A DNA stretch of 64,000 nucleotides from Treponema_I sp045599005 (GCA_045599005.1 JAZRVF010000025.1:1-64000), one strand, 5' to 3'; counted from the first letter of the stretch, positions 42,359-51,671 are shown. Program-made: numbers and translations. Notes: a model not told the origin generated them from the sequence alone.

Positions 42359-44248
42359 ATGAATGACGTAGAGAAAATGGCTTTTGAATACATCATGCTG
42401 CTGATCTCACTTTATATTACCTTTCGCTGCTGGAAGAAAAAAGACACTGCGCTGATAAAGAATTTCGCGAAATTTTCGATTGCCCTTACAGTTTATAATG
42501 CGGTGAACGTTCCTGCCAGACTTCTTGAGCTTGGAATAATCAGAGGGAGTGTTCCGGTTGTTTTCAGCATCAATGCAGTCTACATGGTCTGCCTTACACT
42601 GACTTCCTACCAGTGGTTCAAATTCTCGGAGTCAATCAATGAAACATTCTTTGTCCGTGAAAAAACCGGCCGCATTATTTCTCTTATTCCCCTTTCTGTA
42701 ACAATAGTGCTGACTCTGGCAACCATAAAAACAGGCTGGCTGTTCTTCATTGACCGGGACGGAGTGTATCACAGGGGAAGCCTTTTTTTCATGCAGCTGG
42801 TTCCATCCTATTCATACATGCTGCTTACGATTGTAAGTTCTCTGTGTCACGTAAAGAGAAACAGGAACAGAAAATCCTTTCAGTTTCTTATGCTTGCTCT
42901 TCTGCCGACAGTCATCATCTCTTTTCTGCAGATTTTTTTCGGCGGTTCCTGTCTTCTTGGCGGTCTGACCTGTGTGCAGGTTTTTTCATACATTGAACTG
43001 TGTATGGCGGAGATTGCGCGGGTAAAAAGAGCTGAGTCTCTTGACGGCATAAACAGACAGCTTGAGCTTGCTATTGAGTCGGAAAATGCCGCAAACAGGG
43101 CAAAGACAACCTTCATAAGCAATATGTCTCATGACATACGGGGACCCATGGATGCGGTCTTCTATTATACAAGAAAGGCTGAGGAAAACCTAAGGGACAG
43201 GGACAGACTTCTTAAGTGCCTTGAACAGATACAAGTCTCGAGCAAAGTCCTTCTTGATCTGATCAATAATGTGCTGGACATCAATCTGATTGACAGCGGC
43301 GAAGCGGTACTCAGCCTGGAAAAGGTGAATCTGAGGACGGTTTTCAATGAACTGCAGATAGTGGAGAAATCTTCTGCTGATGAAAAGAAAATCCACATAA
43401 ATTATGATCTTACGGATCTGGTTCATGAGAACGTGTTCTGTGATAAGCTGAGGCTCAACCGGATTCTTCTTAATCTTGCAGGAAATGCATTGAAGTTTAC
43501 CGAACGTGGCGGCAAAGTCTCCATCCTTTTGAAGGAACTTTCCGGAAGGGAGCCTGGCTTTGCAGATTATCTTATCACCGTCCGGGACAACGGTATAGGC
43601 ATGAAGAAGGATTTTACGCAGAAAATCTTTGAGCCCTTTGCCCGTGAGAAAAGTCTTGTGGTGAGAGAAACTCAGGGTACAGGACTTGGAATGGCAATCA
43701 CAAAGCGTTTTGTGGATCTGATGGACGGTTCCATAAGCGTTGAGTCGGAACCTGGTGTGGGTACTGAATTCCAGGTTCGGCTTCCTCTTAAGATTGCAGA
43801 TGGGGAATCTGAAAAAACATCTCCGGCTCAGAACAGAAATCTGCATAAAAATGAAAACCAGGACTGGTTCAAGGGAAAAAAGATTCTTCTTGTTGAGGAC
43901 AATCTTATGAATCAGGAGATTGCGGTGGATCTTCTTGAAGATGCGGGGCTTGTTGTTGACGTTGTTTCTGACGGACTTGAATGTGTCAAAAGAATCAAGA
44001 AGACTTCTGCGGACCGGTATGATCTGATTCTGATGGATATACAGATGCCGATTATGGACGGATATGAAGCCACAAGGCAGATAAGGCGCATAAGGGATAA
44101 GAAAAAATCCTCAGTTCCGATTGTCGCACTTACCGCAAACGCCTTTGAAGAAGACAGGGCAAAGGCACTGGCAGCCGGAATGAACGGTCATCTTGCAAAA
44201 CCCATTGATCTGAATCTTCTTCTGGAGACGATAAGAACATTTGTTTAG
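42359..44248 (+). CDS. Seven-helix hybrid histidine kinase with receiver domain (second of a pair)
   Basis: A 629-residue paralog of the preceding kinase with the same order: about seven helices (residues 8-220), coiled coil, HisKA, ATPase and receiver. Shared phrases such as YQWFKFSE, VYHRGSLFFMQL and LQIFFGGSCLLGGLTCVQVFSYIELC mark a tandem duplication. The HisKA box is altered (NMSHDIRGPMDAVFYY instead of HE(I/L)RTP), while the phospho-accepting histidine and the receiver aspartate (LILMDIQMPIMDG) and lysine (HLAKPI) remain. No output domain is encoded nearby. The stop is 6 bases before the asnB promoter. Confidence 0.9.
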   Translation: MNDVEKMAFEYIMLLISLYITFRCWKKKDTALIKNFAKFSIALTVYNAVNVPARLLELGIIRGSVPVVFSINAVYMVCLTLTSYQWFKFSESINETFFVREKTGRIISLIPLSVTIVLTLATIKTGWLFFIDRDGVYHRGSLFFMQLVPSYSYMLLTIVSSLCHVKRNRNRKSFQFLMLALLPTVIISFLQIFFGGSCLLGGLTCVQVFSYIELCMAEIARVKRAESLDGINRQLELAIESENAANRAKTTFISNMSHDIRGPMDAVFYYTRKAEENLRDRDRLLKCLEQIQVSSKVLLDLINNVLDINLIDSGEAVLSLEKVNLRTVFNELQIVEKSSADEKKIHINYDLTDLVHENVFCDKLRLNRILLNLAGNALKFTERGGKVSILLKELSGREPGFADYLITVRDNGIGMKKDFTQKIFEPFAREKSLVVRETQGTGLGMAITKRFVDLMDGSISVESEPGVGTEFQVRLPLKIADGESEKTSPAQNRNLHKNENQDWFKGKKILLVEDNLMNQEIAVDLLEDAGLVVDVVSDGLECVKRIKKTSADRYDLILMDIQMPIMDGYEATRQIRRIRDKKKSSVPIVALTANAFEEDRAKALAAGMNGHLAKPIDLNLLLETIRTFV

Positions 44249-44253
44249 GGGTA

Positions 44254-44339
44254 TTGATTTTTTTCCTGAAGGTCAATATGATTTTTTCAGTTAAAGGCAA
44301 AGACGCCTGGCTCATTTTTGGGTCAGGCGTCTTTTTTTT
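44254..44339 (+). promoter_or_regulatory. asnB promoter and ANTAR-type antiterminator leader
   Basis: TTGATT (44254-44259) and TATGAT (44277-44282) are exactly 17 bases apart, predicting a start near 44289. The hairpin AGGC[AAAGAC]GCCT at 44295-44308, with A1/G4 loop, comes six bases later. The same bases open a 12-bp terminator (44301-44312 with 44321-44332) ending in eight T. The two structures are mutually exclusive. AAGGAGG at 44343 lies just after the T run. Confidence 0.87.
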
Positions 44340-44354
44340 GTTAAGGAGGAATAC

Positions 44355-46106
44355 ATGTGTGGATTTGTTGGAGCTTTTGATTTGAACAGCGGAAGCCAGC
44401 CGATTTATGAAGGGCTGAAAGAAGAGCTGCGTGCTCAGGTGCTTGCAATGTCCAAGAAGATCCGTCATCGCGGACCGGACTGGAGCGGAGTCTACACAGG
44501 CAATAATGCCATTCTTTCTCATGAGCGCCTTGCCATTGTCGATCCTTTCTCAGGCAAACAGCCTCTGGTCAGTGATGACGGCAAAATTATTCTTGCTGTA
44601 AACGGCGAGATCTACAACCATCAGGAAATCCGCCGTCAGTATGCGGGAAAATATCAGTTCAAGACAATGAGTGACTGTGAAGTCATTCTTCCTTTGTACA
44701 AAGAAAAGGGCGTTGATTTTCTTGAGGATCTGAGCGGTATTTTTGCCTTTGCTCTTTATGATTCTGAAAAAGATGCTTATCTTGTGGGCCGTGACGAAAT
44801 CGGTGTTGTTCCTCTTTATCAGGGCTGGGACAAAGAAGGCCGGTATTATGTTGCAAGCGAACTTAAGGCTCTTGAGGCTGACTGCGTGACTGTGGAGGAG
44901 TTCCCCAACGGATGCTATTACTGGTCACTTTCAGAAGACAAGAAACCGGTGCGCTGGTACAGACGTGACTGGGAAAGTTTTGATGCTGTAAAAGAGGCAC
45001 CCTGCGCCACAGATGACAAAGGTGAGATAATCGATCCTTCCGTCATTGCTAAAGTCCGTGCAGGTCTTGAGGAAGCTGTTAAAGCCCAGCTTATGTCAGA
45101 CGTTCCCTACGGTGTTCTTCTTTCAGGCGGACTTGATTCAACTGTTATCGCGGCAATTACCCAGAAGTTCGCAAAAAAGCGTGTTGAGACCGGTTCTCTT
45201 AAAGATGCATGGTGGCCCCAGCTGCACAGTTTCGCAGTCGGTCTTGAAGGTTCCCCTGACCTGGCCGCCGCACGCAAAGCCGCTGATTATATCGGTACAG
45301 TCCATCACGAGATACATTTTACAATCCAGGAAGCCCTCGATGCCCTTGAGGACGTGATTTATCACATTGAGACCTATGACATTACCACTGTCCGCGCCTC
45401 AACACCGATGTACCTGCTTGCCCGTGCGATCAAAGCCATGGGAATCAAAATGGTGCTTTCAGGTGAGGGAAGCGATGAGCTTTTCGGCGGTTATCTGTAC
45501 TTTCATAAGGCTCCCAACGAACAGGAATTCCATGAGGAACTGGTTCGCAAAATGAGCAAGCTGCACCTTTATGACTGTGCACGTGCAAACAAGTCTCTTA
45601 TGGCCTGGGGTATCGAAGGCCGTGTTCCTTTCCTGCACAAGGAGTTCATTGACATTGCCATGGGCTTGAATCCTCATGACAAGATGAGCATCCGCCTTCC
45701 TGACGGAACCCAGCGCATTGAGAAATGGATTGTCCGCAAAGCTTTTGAGGACATTCTGCCTCCTGAAGTCTGCTGGCGGCAGAAAGAGCAGTTCAGTGAC
45801 GGTGTAGGTTACAGCTGGATTGATACTCTTAAGGAAATGACAAACGCAAAGGTCAGTGATGTTGAGTTTGCCCAGAGAGAGAAACGTTTCCCGGTTAATA
45901 CTCCCAAGACAAAAGAGGAGTATTTCTACCGCGAGATTTATAGCCGTCTGTTCCCAAGCGACAGCGCAGCTCTCTGTGTTCCCCATGAAGCCGGTGTTGC
46001 CTGTTCAACTGCAAAAGCTCTTGAATGGGACGAAGCCTGGAAAAAAATGGACGAACCCAGTGGAAGAGCTATCAGTGGCGTTCACGATAGTGCGTACAAA
46101 AACTGA
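44355..46106 (+). CDS. asnB: Asparagine synthetase B (glutamine-hydrolysing)
   Basis: Makes asparagine from aspartate, ATP and glutamine. The 583-residue protein begins MCGFVGAFDL, so Cys2 is the glutaminase nucleophile after Met removal. Other class II amidotransferase motifs are RHRGPDWSGV, HERLAIVDP and NGEIYNH. The C-terminal synthetase domain has the PP-loop LLSGGLDSTVIAAI and VLSGEGSDELFGGYLYF. It is preceded by a strong AAGGAGG and by an ANTAR-type leader. Its length and motifs match the bacterial AsnB family without gaps. Confidence 0.96.
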   Translation: MCGFVGAFDLNSGSQPIYEGLKEELRAQVLAMSKKIRHRGPDWSGVYTGNNAILSHERLAIVDPFSGKQPLVSDDGKIILAVNGEIYNHQEIRRQYAGKYQFKTMSDCEVILPLYKEKGVDFLEDLSGIFAFALYDSEKDAYLVGRDEIGVVPLYQGWDKEGRYYVASELKALEADCVTVEEFPNGCYYWSLSEDKKPVRWYRRDWESFDAVKEAPCATDDKGEIIDPSVIAKVRAGLEEAVKAQLMSDVPYGVLLSGGLDSTVIAAITQKFAKKRVETGSLKDAWWPQLHSFAVGLEGSPDLAAARKAADYIGTVHHEIHFTIQEALDALEDVIYHIETYDITTVRASTPMYLLARAIKAMGIKMVLSGEGSDELFGGYLYFHKAPNEQEFHEELVRKMSKLHLYDCARANKSLMAWGIEGRVPFLHKEFIDIAMGLNPHDKMSIRLPDGTQRIEKWIVRKAFEDILPPEVCWRQKEQFSDGVGYSWIDTLKEMTNAKVSDVEFAQREKRFPVNTPKTKEEYFYREIYSRLFPSDSAALCVPHEAGVACSTAKALEWDEAWKKMDEPSGRAISGVHDSAYKN

Positions 46107-46116
46107 ACAAGTATGC

Positions 46117-46186
46117 GGGTTTGCGAAGGCAAACCCGGTAGTCCGCTGTGCGGACGAAGTTTGCGAAGGCAAACCCGGTAGTCCGC
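46117..46186 (+). repeat. Two 28-bp direct repeats with internal hairpins after asnB
   Basis: Identical 28-base units at 46119-46146 and 46159-46186, start to start 40 bases. Each holds a GTTTGC/GCAAAC hairpin with a GAAG loop, extended to 8 bp in copy 1. The first unit's end pairs with the spacer as GTCCGC[TGT]GCGGAC (46141-46155). No T run follows. This looks like a REP-type palindromic element that may protect the asnB mRNA 3' end. Two units are not enough for a CRISPR array, and the spacer is only 12 bases. Confidence 0.8.
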
Positions 46187-46259
46187 CTGGGGACTGATTG
46201 TACCCGGGCAGCAGACTCACTCAGTGAAATAAAGTTCTGAATCAACCCTTGGAATCAAA

Positions 46260-46871
46260 ATGACCCGTTCCGAAGAAATTGTCGAAAAAATCACCTTTCT
46301 TTACAGTGAACTTGAGAAACTGCAAAAGGACTGGTATGAGAAAACCGGATTCACCTGTCCTTCCGGCTGCGGATCCTGCTGCATTGACTTTGAGCCAGAT
46401 CTTTATGAACCGGAAGTTCTGTTCATGGCCGACTGGCTTATAAACAACAGGCCGGAAACTGCAGAAGCTCTGGCTATGGATTCATTCCCTTTTGATCCTG
46501 AAAGAAAGACCTGTATCTTTTTCAATCCTGATTCTGATTATCATTGCACAATATACGGGGGCCGGCCTTTTATCTGCCGTCTTTTCGGCTGCAGTTCCTT
46601 CCACGGAAAGGACGGAAAAACCGTATGGAAACCCTGTAAGTTCTATCCCGCGGAAAAACTTTCACTTCACAGACCGCCTCTGACCCACAGACAGTACACA
46701 TTTGAGGAAACCCTTGAAACACTTGGAGCGGTCCCGCCGGTCATGGCAGATATTATGGAACAGGCTGTATCTCTGAGTCCCGGACAGACTGAGACAGAGC
46801 CTCTTCGTGAATGCCTTCCGAAAATCATCCGCAAACTTCTGATGGAAAAATCCTTTCTGACTGATTTCTGA
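46260..46871 (+). CDS. YkgJ-family cysteine-cluster protein
   Basis: A 203-residue protein of the YkgJ (zinc/iron-chelating) family. The cysteine cluster TCPSGCGSCCIDFEP (about residues 31-45) and later CIFFNPDSDYHCTIYGGRPFICRLFGC match the family pattern, which is thought to bind a metal or Fe-S cluster; the cellular role is not known. No signal peptide. It lies between asnB and the gltB leader with a short upstream gap and no clear promoter, so it may be read from asnB. Confidence 0.85.
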   Translation: MTRSEEIVEKITFLYSELEKLQKDWYEKTGFTCPSGCGSCCIDFEPDLYEPEVLFMADWLINNRPETAEALAMDSFPFDPERKTCIFFNPDSDYHCTIYGGRPFICRLFGCSSFHGKDGKTVWKPCKFYPAEKLSLHRPPLTHRQYTFEETLETLGAVPPVMADIMEQAVSLSPGQTETEPLRECLPKIIRKLLMEKSFLTDF

Positions 46872-46920
46872 GTAATTATGCATTTTATTGTATTTTTATT
46901 CAAAACCTTTAAAAAGGTAC

Positions 46921-47016
46921 TTGTAAAAATACTGATAAAAATATATTTTTATGGAAACAAAGACGTTTTATGACAGTGCAGATTTTGTCTGCTTTGTCCT
47001 AAAACGTCTTTTTTTT
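46921..47016 (+). promoter_or_regulatory. gltB promoter and first ANTAR-type antiterminator unit
   Basis: TTGTAA (46921-46926) and TATTTT (46944-46949), 17 bases apart, or an overlapping TATATT at 46942, predict a start near 46954-46956. The hairpin AAAC[AAAGAC]GTTT at 46955-46968 begins there, with the A1/G4 loop. Its loop end and 3' arm are shared with the terminator 5' arm 46961-46970, which pairs perfectly with 47000-47009 and is followed by eight T. The terminator loop contains its own GCAGA/TCTGC hairpin. Confidence 0.82.
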
Positions 47017-47017
47017 C

Positions 47018-47097
47018 AGGCGACAATGAGGTCGGCGCAGTCTTACGGAAGTAAGGGTCATTTTATGATTATGTGCAGTCTTCTGTCGCCTTTTTTA
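47018..47097 (+). promoter_or_regulatory. gltB second ANTAR-type antiterminator unit
   Basis: Hairpin CGAC[AATGAG]GTCG at 47021-47034 has the A1/G4 loop. Its 5' arm overlaps AGGCGACA (47018-47025), which pairs perfectly with 47084-47091 at the end of a long loop and is followed by a T-rich tract. The arrangement (5' arm shared, long terminator loop) copies the second unit before glnN. The gltB start at 47142 follows. Confidence 0.77.
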
Positions 47098-47141
47098 TTT
47101 TGTGCAGGGCCTTTGTGATACTTGGCCATTCAGGGGGAACC

Positions 47142-50100
47142 ATGAAAACACTTTACGATCCGTCTTTTGAGCACGATGCCTGTGGAATTGGTGCGGTTGT
47201 AAACATTGACGGAACACAGACACACAAGATTGTAGACAATGCTCTTTCCATTGTAGAAAAACTTGAGCACCGTGCCGGTAAAGATGCTACAGGCGAGACA
47301 GGAGACGGTGTTGGTATTCTTGTCCAGATTGCCCATAAGTTCTTCAAGACTGAATGTGCCACAATCGGGATTTCTCTGGGTGATGAGCGGGATTACGGTA
47401 TCGGTATGTTCTTTTTCCCGCAGGATAAATTCATCCGTGCCCAGGCAATGCGCATGATTGAGACTCTCTGTGAAAAAGAAAGCCTTAAATTCCTTGGATG
47501 GCGTGAAGTTCCTGTCCGGGAGACAGTTCTTGGTAAAACAGCCCGCGACTGCATGCCTGCAATCTGGCAGTGCTTTATTGAACGTCCTGCTGATGTAGAA
47601 AAGGGTCTTGCCTTTGACCGCAAACTTTACATGGTCCGCCGCCAGTTCGAGCATTCAAGCTTCGACACTTACGTATGTTCCATGTCAAGCCGTACAATCG
47701 TTTATAAGGGAATGTTCCTTGTCCAGCAGCTCCGCACTTTCTACACGGATCTTCAGAGCCCTGAATATATAAGCGCTCTGGCCCTTGTTCACTCACGCTT
47801 CTCTACAAACACACAGCCTTCATGGAAGCGTGCACACCCGAACCGCTTTATCGCCCACAACGGAGAGATCAACACAATCCGTGGAAATGCAGACCGTATG
47901 ATGGCCCGCGTCGAGACACTTAAATCTCCTGTAATGACAGAGGAAGAATTTGCAGAGATACTTCCAGCAGTTGATACAACCGGTTCCGACTCCGCCATGC
48001 TGGATAACACTCTGGAATTCCTTGTGATGAACGGAATGCCTCTTCCACTGGCTGTCATGATCTGTATTCCTGAACCCTGGAAACATGATGACGCAATGGA
48101 TCCGCGCAAAAAAGATTTCTACCATTACTGGGCAACAATGATGGAACCCTGGGACGGTCCTGCGGCAATCCTGTTCAGTGACGGTGACTTGATCGGTGCC
48201 ACTCTTGACCGCAACGGTCTCCGCCCGAGCCGCTACTACATCACAAAAGACAACACACTCATTCTTTCTTCTGAAGTCGGCGTTCTTGATATTCCTGAAA
48301 GTGAGATCGTTCAGAAGAGCCGCCTTATGCCTGGACGAATCCTTCTGGTTGATACAAAACAGAAAAAACTGATTTCTGACTTTGACGCAAAAAAAGAATA
48401 CACAGATCTTTATCCCTATGGTGAATGGCTCAGCCTGAACCTGAAGCACCTGGGAGATCTTAAGATTCCTAACAAAAAGATTCCGGTTTACACACAGGAA
48501 GAGCGGGACATTATGTACCGGGCTTTCGGTTGGAACTACGAAGATGTAAATGAAATGATTCTTCCTCTTGCCCAGAACGGTGTTGAACCGACGGGTGCCA
48601 TGGGTGTTGATACTCCACTTGCTGTAATGAGTGACAAACATCCGGCTTTGTTCAGTTACTTCAAGCAGCTTTTCGCGCAGGTTACGAATCCTCCTATCGA
48701 CAGCCTGCGCGAAAAGATTGTAACTGACACCACAGTTTACGTAGGATCTGACGGAAATCTTCTTAAGGCTGAAAGCAAAAACTGTACAGTTCTTGAAATC
48801 AACAATCCGATTCTTACCGGCGTTGATATGATGAAAATCAAGGCTCTTGATATGCCTGGCCTCAAGACATCAGTTGTCTCCCTTCTTTACTACAAGAACA
48901 CATCTCTTAAGGAAGCTCTCGACAATCTCTTTGTGGCAATCGACCGGGAATACAGAAACGGATCAAACATCATTGTCCTGTCTGACCGCGGTGTTGATGC
49001 AAACCATGTGGCAATTCCTTCTCTGCTTGCAGTAAGTGCAGTTGAACAGTATCTTATCCGCACAAAGAAAAGAACAGCTATCTCAATCATCCTTGAATCC
49101 GCAGAAGTCCGCAACGTTCACCAGAGTGCTATGATTCTTGGTTACGGTGCCCGTGCGATCAATCCTTACCTTGCCCACGAATGTATCGCAGAACTTATTG
49201 ATCAGAAACTTCTTGACAAGGATTATCACACAGCCATCGAAGACTACAACCAGGGAATTATCGGCGGTATCGTAAAGATTGCCGCAAAGATGGGTATCTC
49301 AACAATTCAGTCTTATCAGTCAGCACAGATTTTTGAAGCTGTCGGTATTGCTCAGGATGTGATCGACATATACTTTACAAACACAGTAAGCCGTGTTGGT
49401 GGTATCGGTCTTAAAGAAATTGCAGAAGATGTGAACTTCCACCACAACAAAGCTTTTGATCCACTGGGACTTGCCGTCAATACTCACCTGGATTCAGTCG
49501 GTGTTCATAAGTTCCGCCGTGGTCCTACTTGTGAAGATCACCTTTACTCACCTGAAATTATCATCAGTCTTCAGGAAGCAACAAAGACCGGAAGCTATGA
49601 ACGCTTTAAGGAATATACTTCCCTTGTTGATGACAATGCCCATCCGCACACACTGCGCGCCATGCTCAAACTGGACTTTGACAATGCAAAAGAAATCCCT
49701 CTTGATGATGTTGAATCTGTTGAACAGATTGTGCAGCGTTTCAAGACTGGTGCCATGTCATACGGTTCAATTTCTCAGGAAGCCCATGAATGTATGGCTC
49801 TTGCCATGAACCACCTGAAGGGAAAATCAAACTCTGGTGAAGGTGGAGAAAAACCTGAACGCCTTGGAACTGATAAAAACTCTGCAATCAAGCAGGTTGC
49901 TTCAGGACGCTTTGGTGTAACAGAAGAATATCTTCTTTCTGCAAAAGAGATTCAGATCAAGATGGCTCAGGGTGCAAAACCAGGTGAAGGCGGACACCTT
50001 CCTGGAAAGAAAGTTTACCCATGGATTGCAACTACACGTTACGCAACTCCAGGTGTATCACTTATTTCGCCACCTCCACATCACGATATTTATTCTATTG

Positions 50101-51671
50101 AAGATTTGGCTCAGCTTATTTACGACCTTAAAAATGCAAACCGTGCCGCCCGTATTTCTGTAAAACTTGTTTCAGAAGCAGGCGTTGGTACAATTGCAGC
50201 TGGTGTTGCAAAAGCCGGTGCTCAGGTTATCCTGATTTCAGGTCACGACGGTGGTACAGGTGCTGCTCCATTAAGTTCAATCCATCACGCAGGTCTTCCT
50301 TGGGAACTTGGTCTTGCTGAAACTCACCAGACTTTGATCCAGAACGGACTCCGTTCACGCGTTGTAATTGAAACTGACGGTAAGCTTATGAGCGGTCGCG
50401 ACGTTGCAATTGCATGTCTCCTTGGTGCCGAAGAATTCGGTTTTGCTACAGCACCACTTATCACAATGGGTTGTGCTATGATGCGCGTATGTAACCTGGA
50501 TACATGTCCATTTGGTGTTGCAACTCAGAACAGTGAACTTCGTAAGCGCTTTACAGGAAAACCTGAATACGTTGAAAACTTCATGAAGTTCATCGCACAG
50601 GAGCTCCGTGAAATCATGGCAAAACTTGGTTTCCACAGCGTTGAAGAAATGTGTGGTCACACAGAAATGCTTAAAGTAAAAGAAAAGGGTGCTTTTGAAA
50701 GAGCAAACCTTGTAGATATGAGCCGCATTCTTGCAGGTGCAGATTCATGTCGTCCTGAACTTGTTTCAGGATCTCACTTCAACCCGGCTGATGTTTTCGA
50801 CTTCCAGCTTTCAAAGACTGTGGATGAAAAGGAACTTCTTCCGGCTTTTGCAAAAGCTATGAAGAAAAAGACAGGTTCCTTCGACCTGAAAGTTTCTTCA
50901 ACTGACAGAACAGTTGGTACAATCCTTGGTTCAGAAATCCAGAAGAACTTTGGAAATACACTTCCTGAAGACAGCTTTACAGTAAATGCTGTCGGTGGTG
51001 GTGGACAGAGCTTTGGTGCATTCATTCCTAAGGGACTTACAATGCGCCTTACTGGAGACGCCAACGACGGTCTTGGAAAAGGTCTTTCGGGCGGAAAGAT
51101 TGTTCTTAAGTGTCCTGAAGATGCAGGCTACAAAGCCGAAGAAAATATCATAGCCGGTAACGTATGCTGTTTTGGTGCAACAAGCGGACAGGCATTCATC
51201 AACGGTATTGCAGGTGAACGTTTCTGTGTGCGCAACTCCGGTGCTACAGTTGTTGCAGAAGGATGTGGTGATCACGGTCTTGAATACATGACTGGCGGTA
51301 TTGCAGTGATTCTTGGTCAGACAGGTAGAAACATTGCAGCGGGTATGAGCGGCGGTGTTGCCTATGTCCTTGATGAGAAACATGATCTTTACCAGCGTCT
51401 CAACAGCCAGCTTGTTACAATGACTGAACTTTCTTCAAACGATCAGCATGACATTGATCTTGTGCGATCCCTTGTTGAAAAGCACGTGAAAGAAACTGGA
51501 AGTGCCCGCGGTAAAGAACTCCTTGCCGACTGGAACACAAGTGTTAAGAGTTTCAAGAAGATCATTCCTAATGACTATGCGAAGGTTCTTAAGGAAATGG
51601 CTGCAGCGGAGGCAAAGGGTATGAGCCATGACGAAGCTGTTCTTGAAGCTTTCAAAAAGGTAACAGCATAA
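47142..51671 (+). CDS. gltB: Glutamate synthase large subunit
   Basis: Transfers the glutamine amide to 2-oxoglutarate, giving two glutamates. The 1509-residue protein starts MKTLYDPSFEHDACGIGAVV; the cysteine of ACGIG is the glutaminase nucleophile after removal of a short propeptide. Central and FMN domains (GSISQEAHECMALAMN, ISGHDGGTGAAPLSSIHHAGLPWELGL), the 3Fe-4S cysteines in VCNLDTCPFGVATQ and the C-terminal GXGXG helix domain are complete. An in-frame repeat gives SCRPELVSGSH near residue 1204. The stretch about 48.5-51.35 kb uses GAA almost only, unlike the start. An upstream in-frame extension from 47073 reads through the terminator and is rejected. Confidence 0.95.
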   Translation: MKTLYDPSFEHDACGIGAVVNIDGTQTHKIVDNALSIVEKLEHRAGKDATGETGDGVGILVQIAHKFFKTECATIGISLGDERDYGIGMFFFPQDKFIRAQAMRMIETLCEKESLKFLGWREVPVRETVLGKTARDCMPAIWQCFIERPADVEKGLAFDRKLYMVRRQFEHSSFDTYVCSMSSRTIVYKGMFLVQQLRTFYTDLQSPEYISALALVHSRFSTNTQPSWKRAHPNRFIAHNGEINTIRGNADRMMARVETLKSPVMTEEEFAEILPAVDTTGSDSAMLDNTLEFLVMNGMPLPLAVMICIPEPWKHDDAMDPRKKDFYHYWATMMEPWDGPAAILFSDGDLIGATLDRNGLRPSRYYITKDNTLILSSEVGVLDIPESEIVQKSRLMPGRILLVDTKQKKLISDFDAKKEYTDLYPYGEWLSLNLKHLGDLKIPNKKIPVYTQEERDIMYRAFGWNYEDVNEMILPLAQNGVEPTGAMGVDTPLAVMSDKHPALFSYFKQLFAQVTNPPIDSLREKIVTDTTVYVGSDGNLLKAESKNCTVLEINNPILTGVDMMKIKALDMPGLKTSVVSLLYYKNTSLKEALDNLFVAIDREYRNGSNIIVLSDRGVDANHVAIPSLLAVSAVEQYLIRTKKRTAISIILESAEVRNVHQSAMILGYGARAINPYLAHECIAELIDQKLLDKDYHTAIEDYNQGIIGGIVKIAAKMGISTIQSYQSAQIFEAVGIAQDVIDIYFTNTVSRVGGIGLKEIAEDVNFHHNKAFDPLGLAVNTHLDSVGVHKFRRGPTCEDHLYSPEIIISLQEATKTGSYERFKEYTSLVDDNAHPHTLRAMLKLDFDNAKEIPLDDVESVEQIVQRFKTGAMSYGSISQEAHECMALAMNHLKGKSNSGEGGEKPERLGTDKNSAIKQVASGRFGVTEEYLLSAKEIQIKMAQGAKPGEGGHLPGKKVYPWIATTRYATPGVSLISPPPHHDIYSIEDLAQLIYDLKNANRAARISVKLVSEAGVGTIAAGVAKAGAQVILISGHDGGTGAAPLSSIHHAGLPWELGLAETHQTLIQNGLRSRVVIETDGKLMSGRDVAIACLLGAEEFGFATAPLITMGCAMMRVCNLDTCPFGVATQNSELRKRFTGKPEYVENFMKFIAQELREIMAKLGFHSVEEMCGHTEMLKVKEKGAFERANLVDMSRILAGADSCRPELVSGSHFNPADVFDFQLSKTVDEKELLPAFAKAMKKKTGSFDLKVSSTDRTVGTILGSEIQKNFGNTLPEDSFTVNAVGGGGQSFGAFIPKGLTMRLTGDANDGLGKGLSGGKIVLKCPEDAGYKAEENIIAGNVCCFGATSGQAFINGIAGERFCVRNSGATVVAEGCGDHGLEYMTGGIAVILGQTGRNIAAGMSGGVAYVLDEKHDLYQRLNSQLVTMTELSSNDQHDIDLVRSLVEKHVKETGSARGKELLADWNTSVKSFKKIIPNDYAKVLKEMAAAEAKGMSHDEAVLEAFKKVTA
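50748..50776 (+). repeat. In-frame PELVSGS-type palindromic repeat in gltB
   Basis: A short palindrome, TCCTGAA and TTCAGGA around a CTTGT loop (50753-50771), is inserted in frame and read as RPELVSGS between the FMN/Fe-S part and the C-terminal domain. It is a half-element of the same dispersed palindromic repeat family as the CAQDD units in carB and the intergenic copy at 53346. It does not break the reading frame and probably lies in an interdomain loop. Confidence 0.78.

Noticed and set aside
46117..46186. Short CRISPR array
   Set aside because: Only two repeats with a 12-base spacer, strong internal palindromes typical of REP elements, and no cas genes in the window.
47073..47141. N-terminal extension of gltB from an upstream ATG
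   Set aside because: It reads through the terminator of the second leader unit and would displace the essential propeptide-cysteine arrangement; ATG 47142 fits the family.
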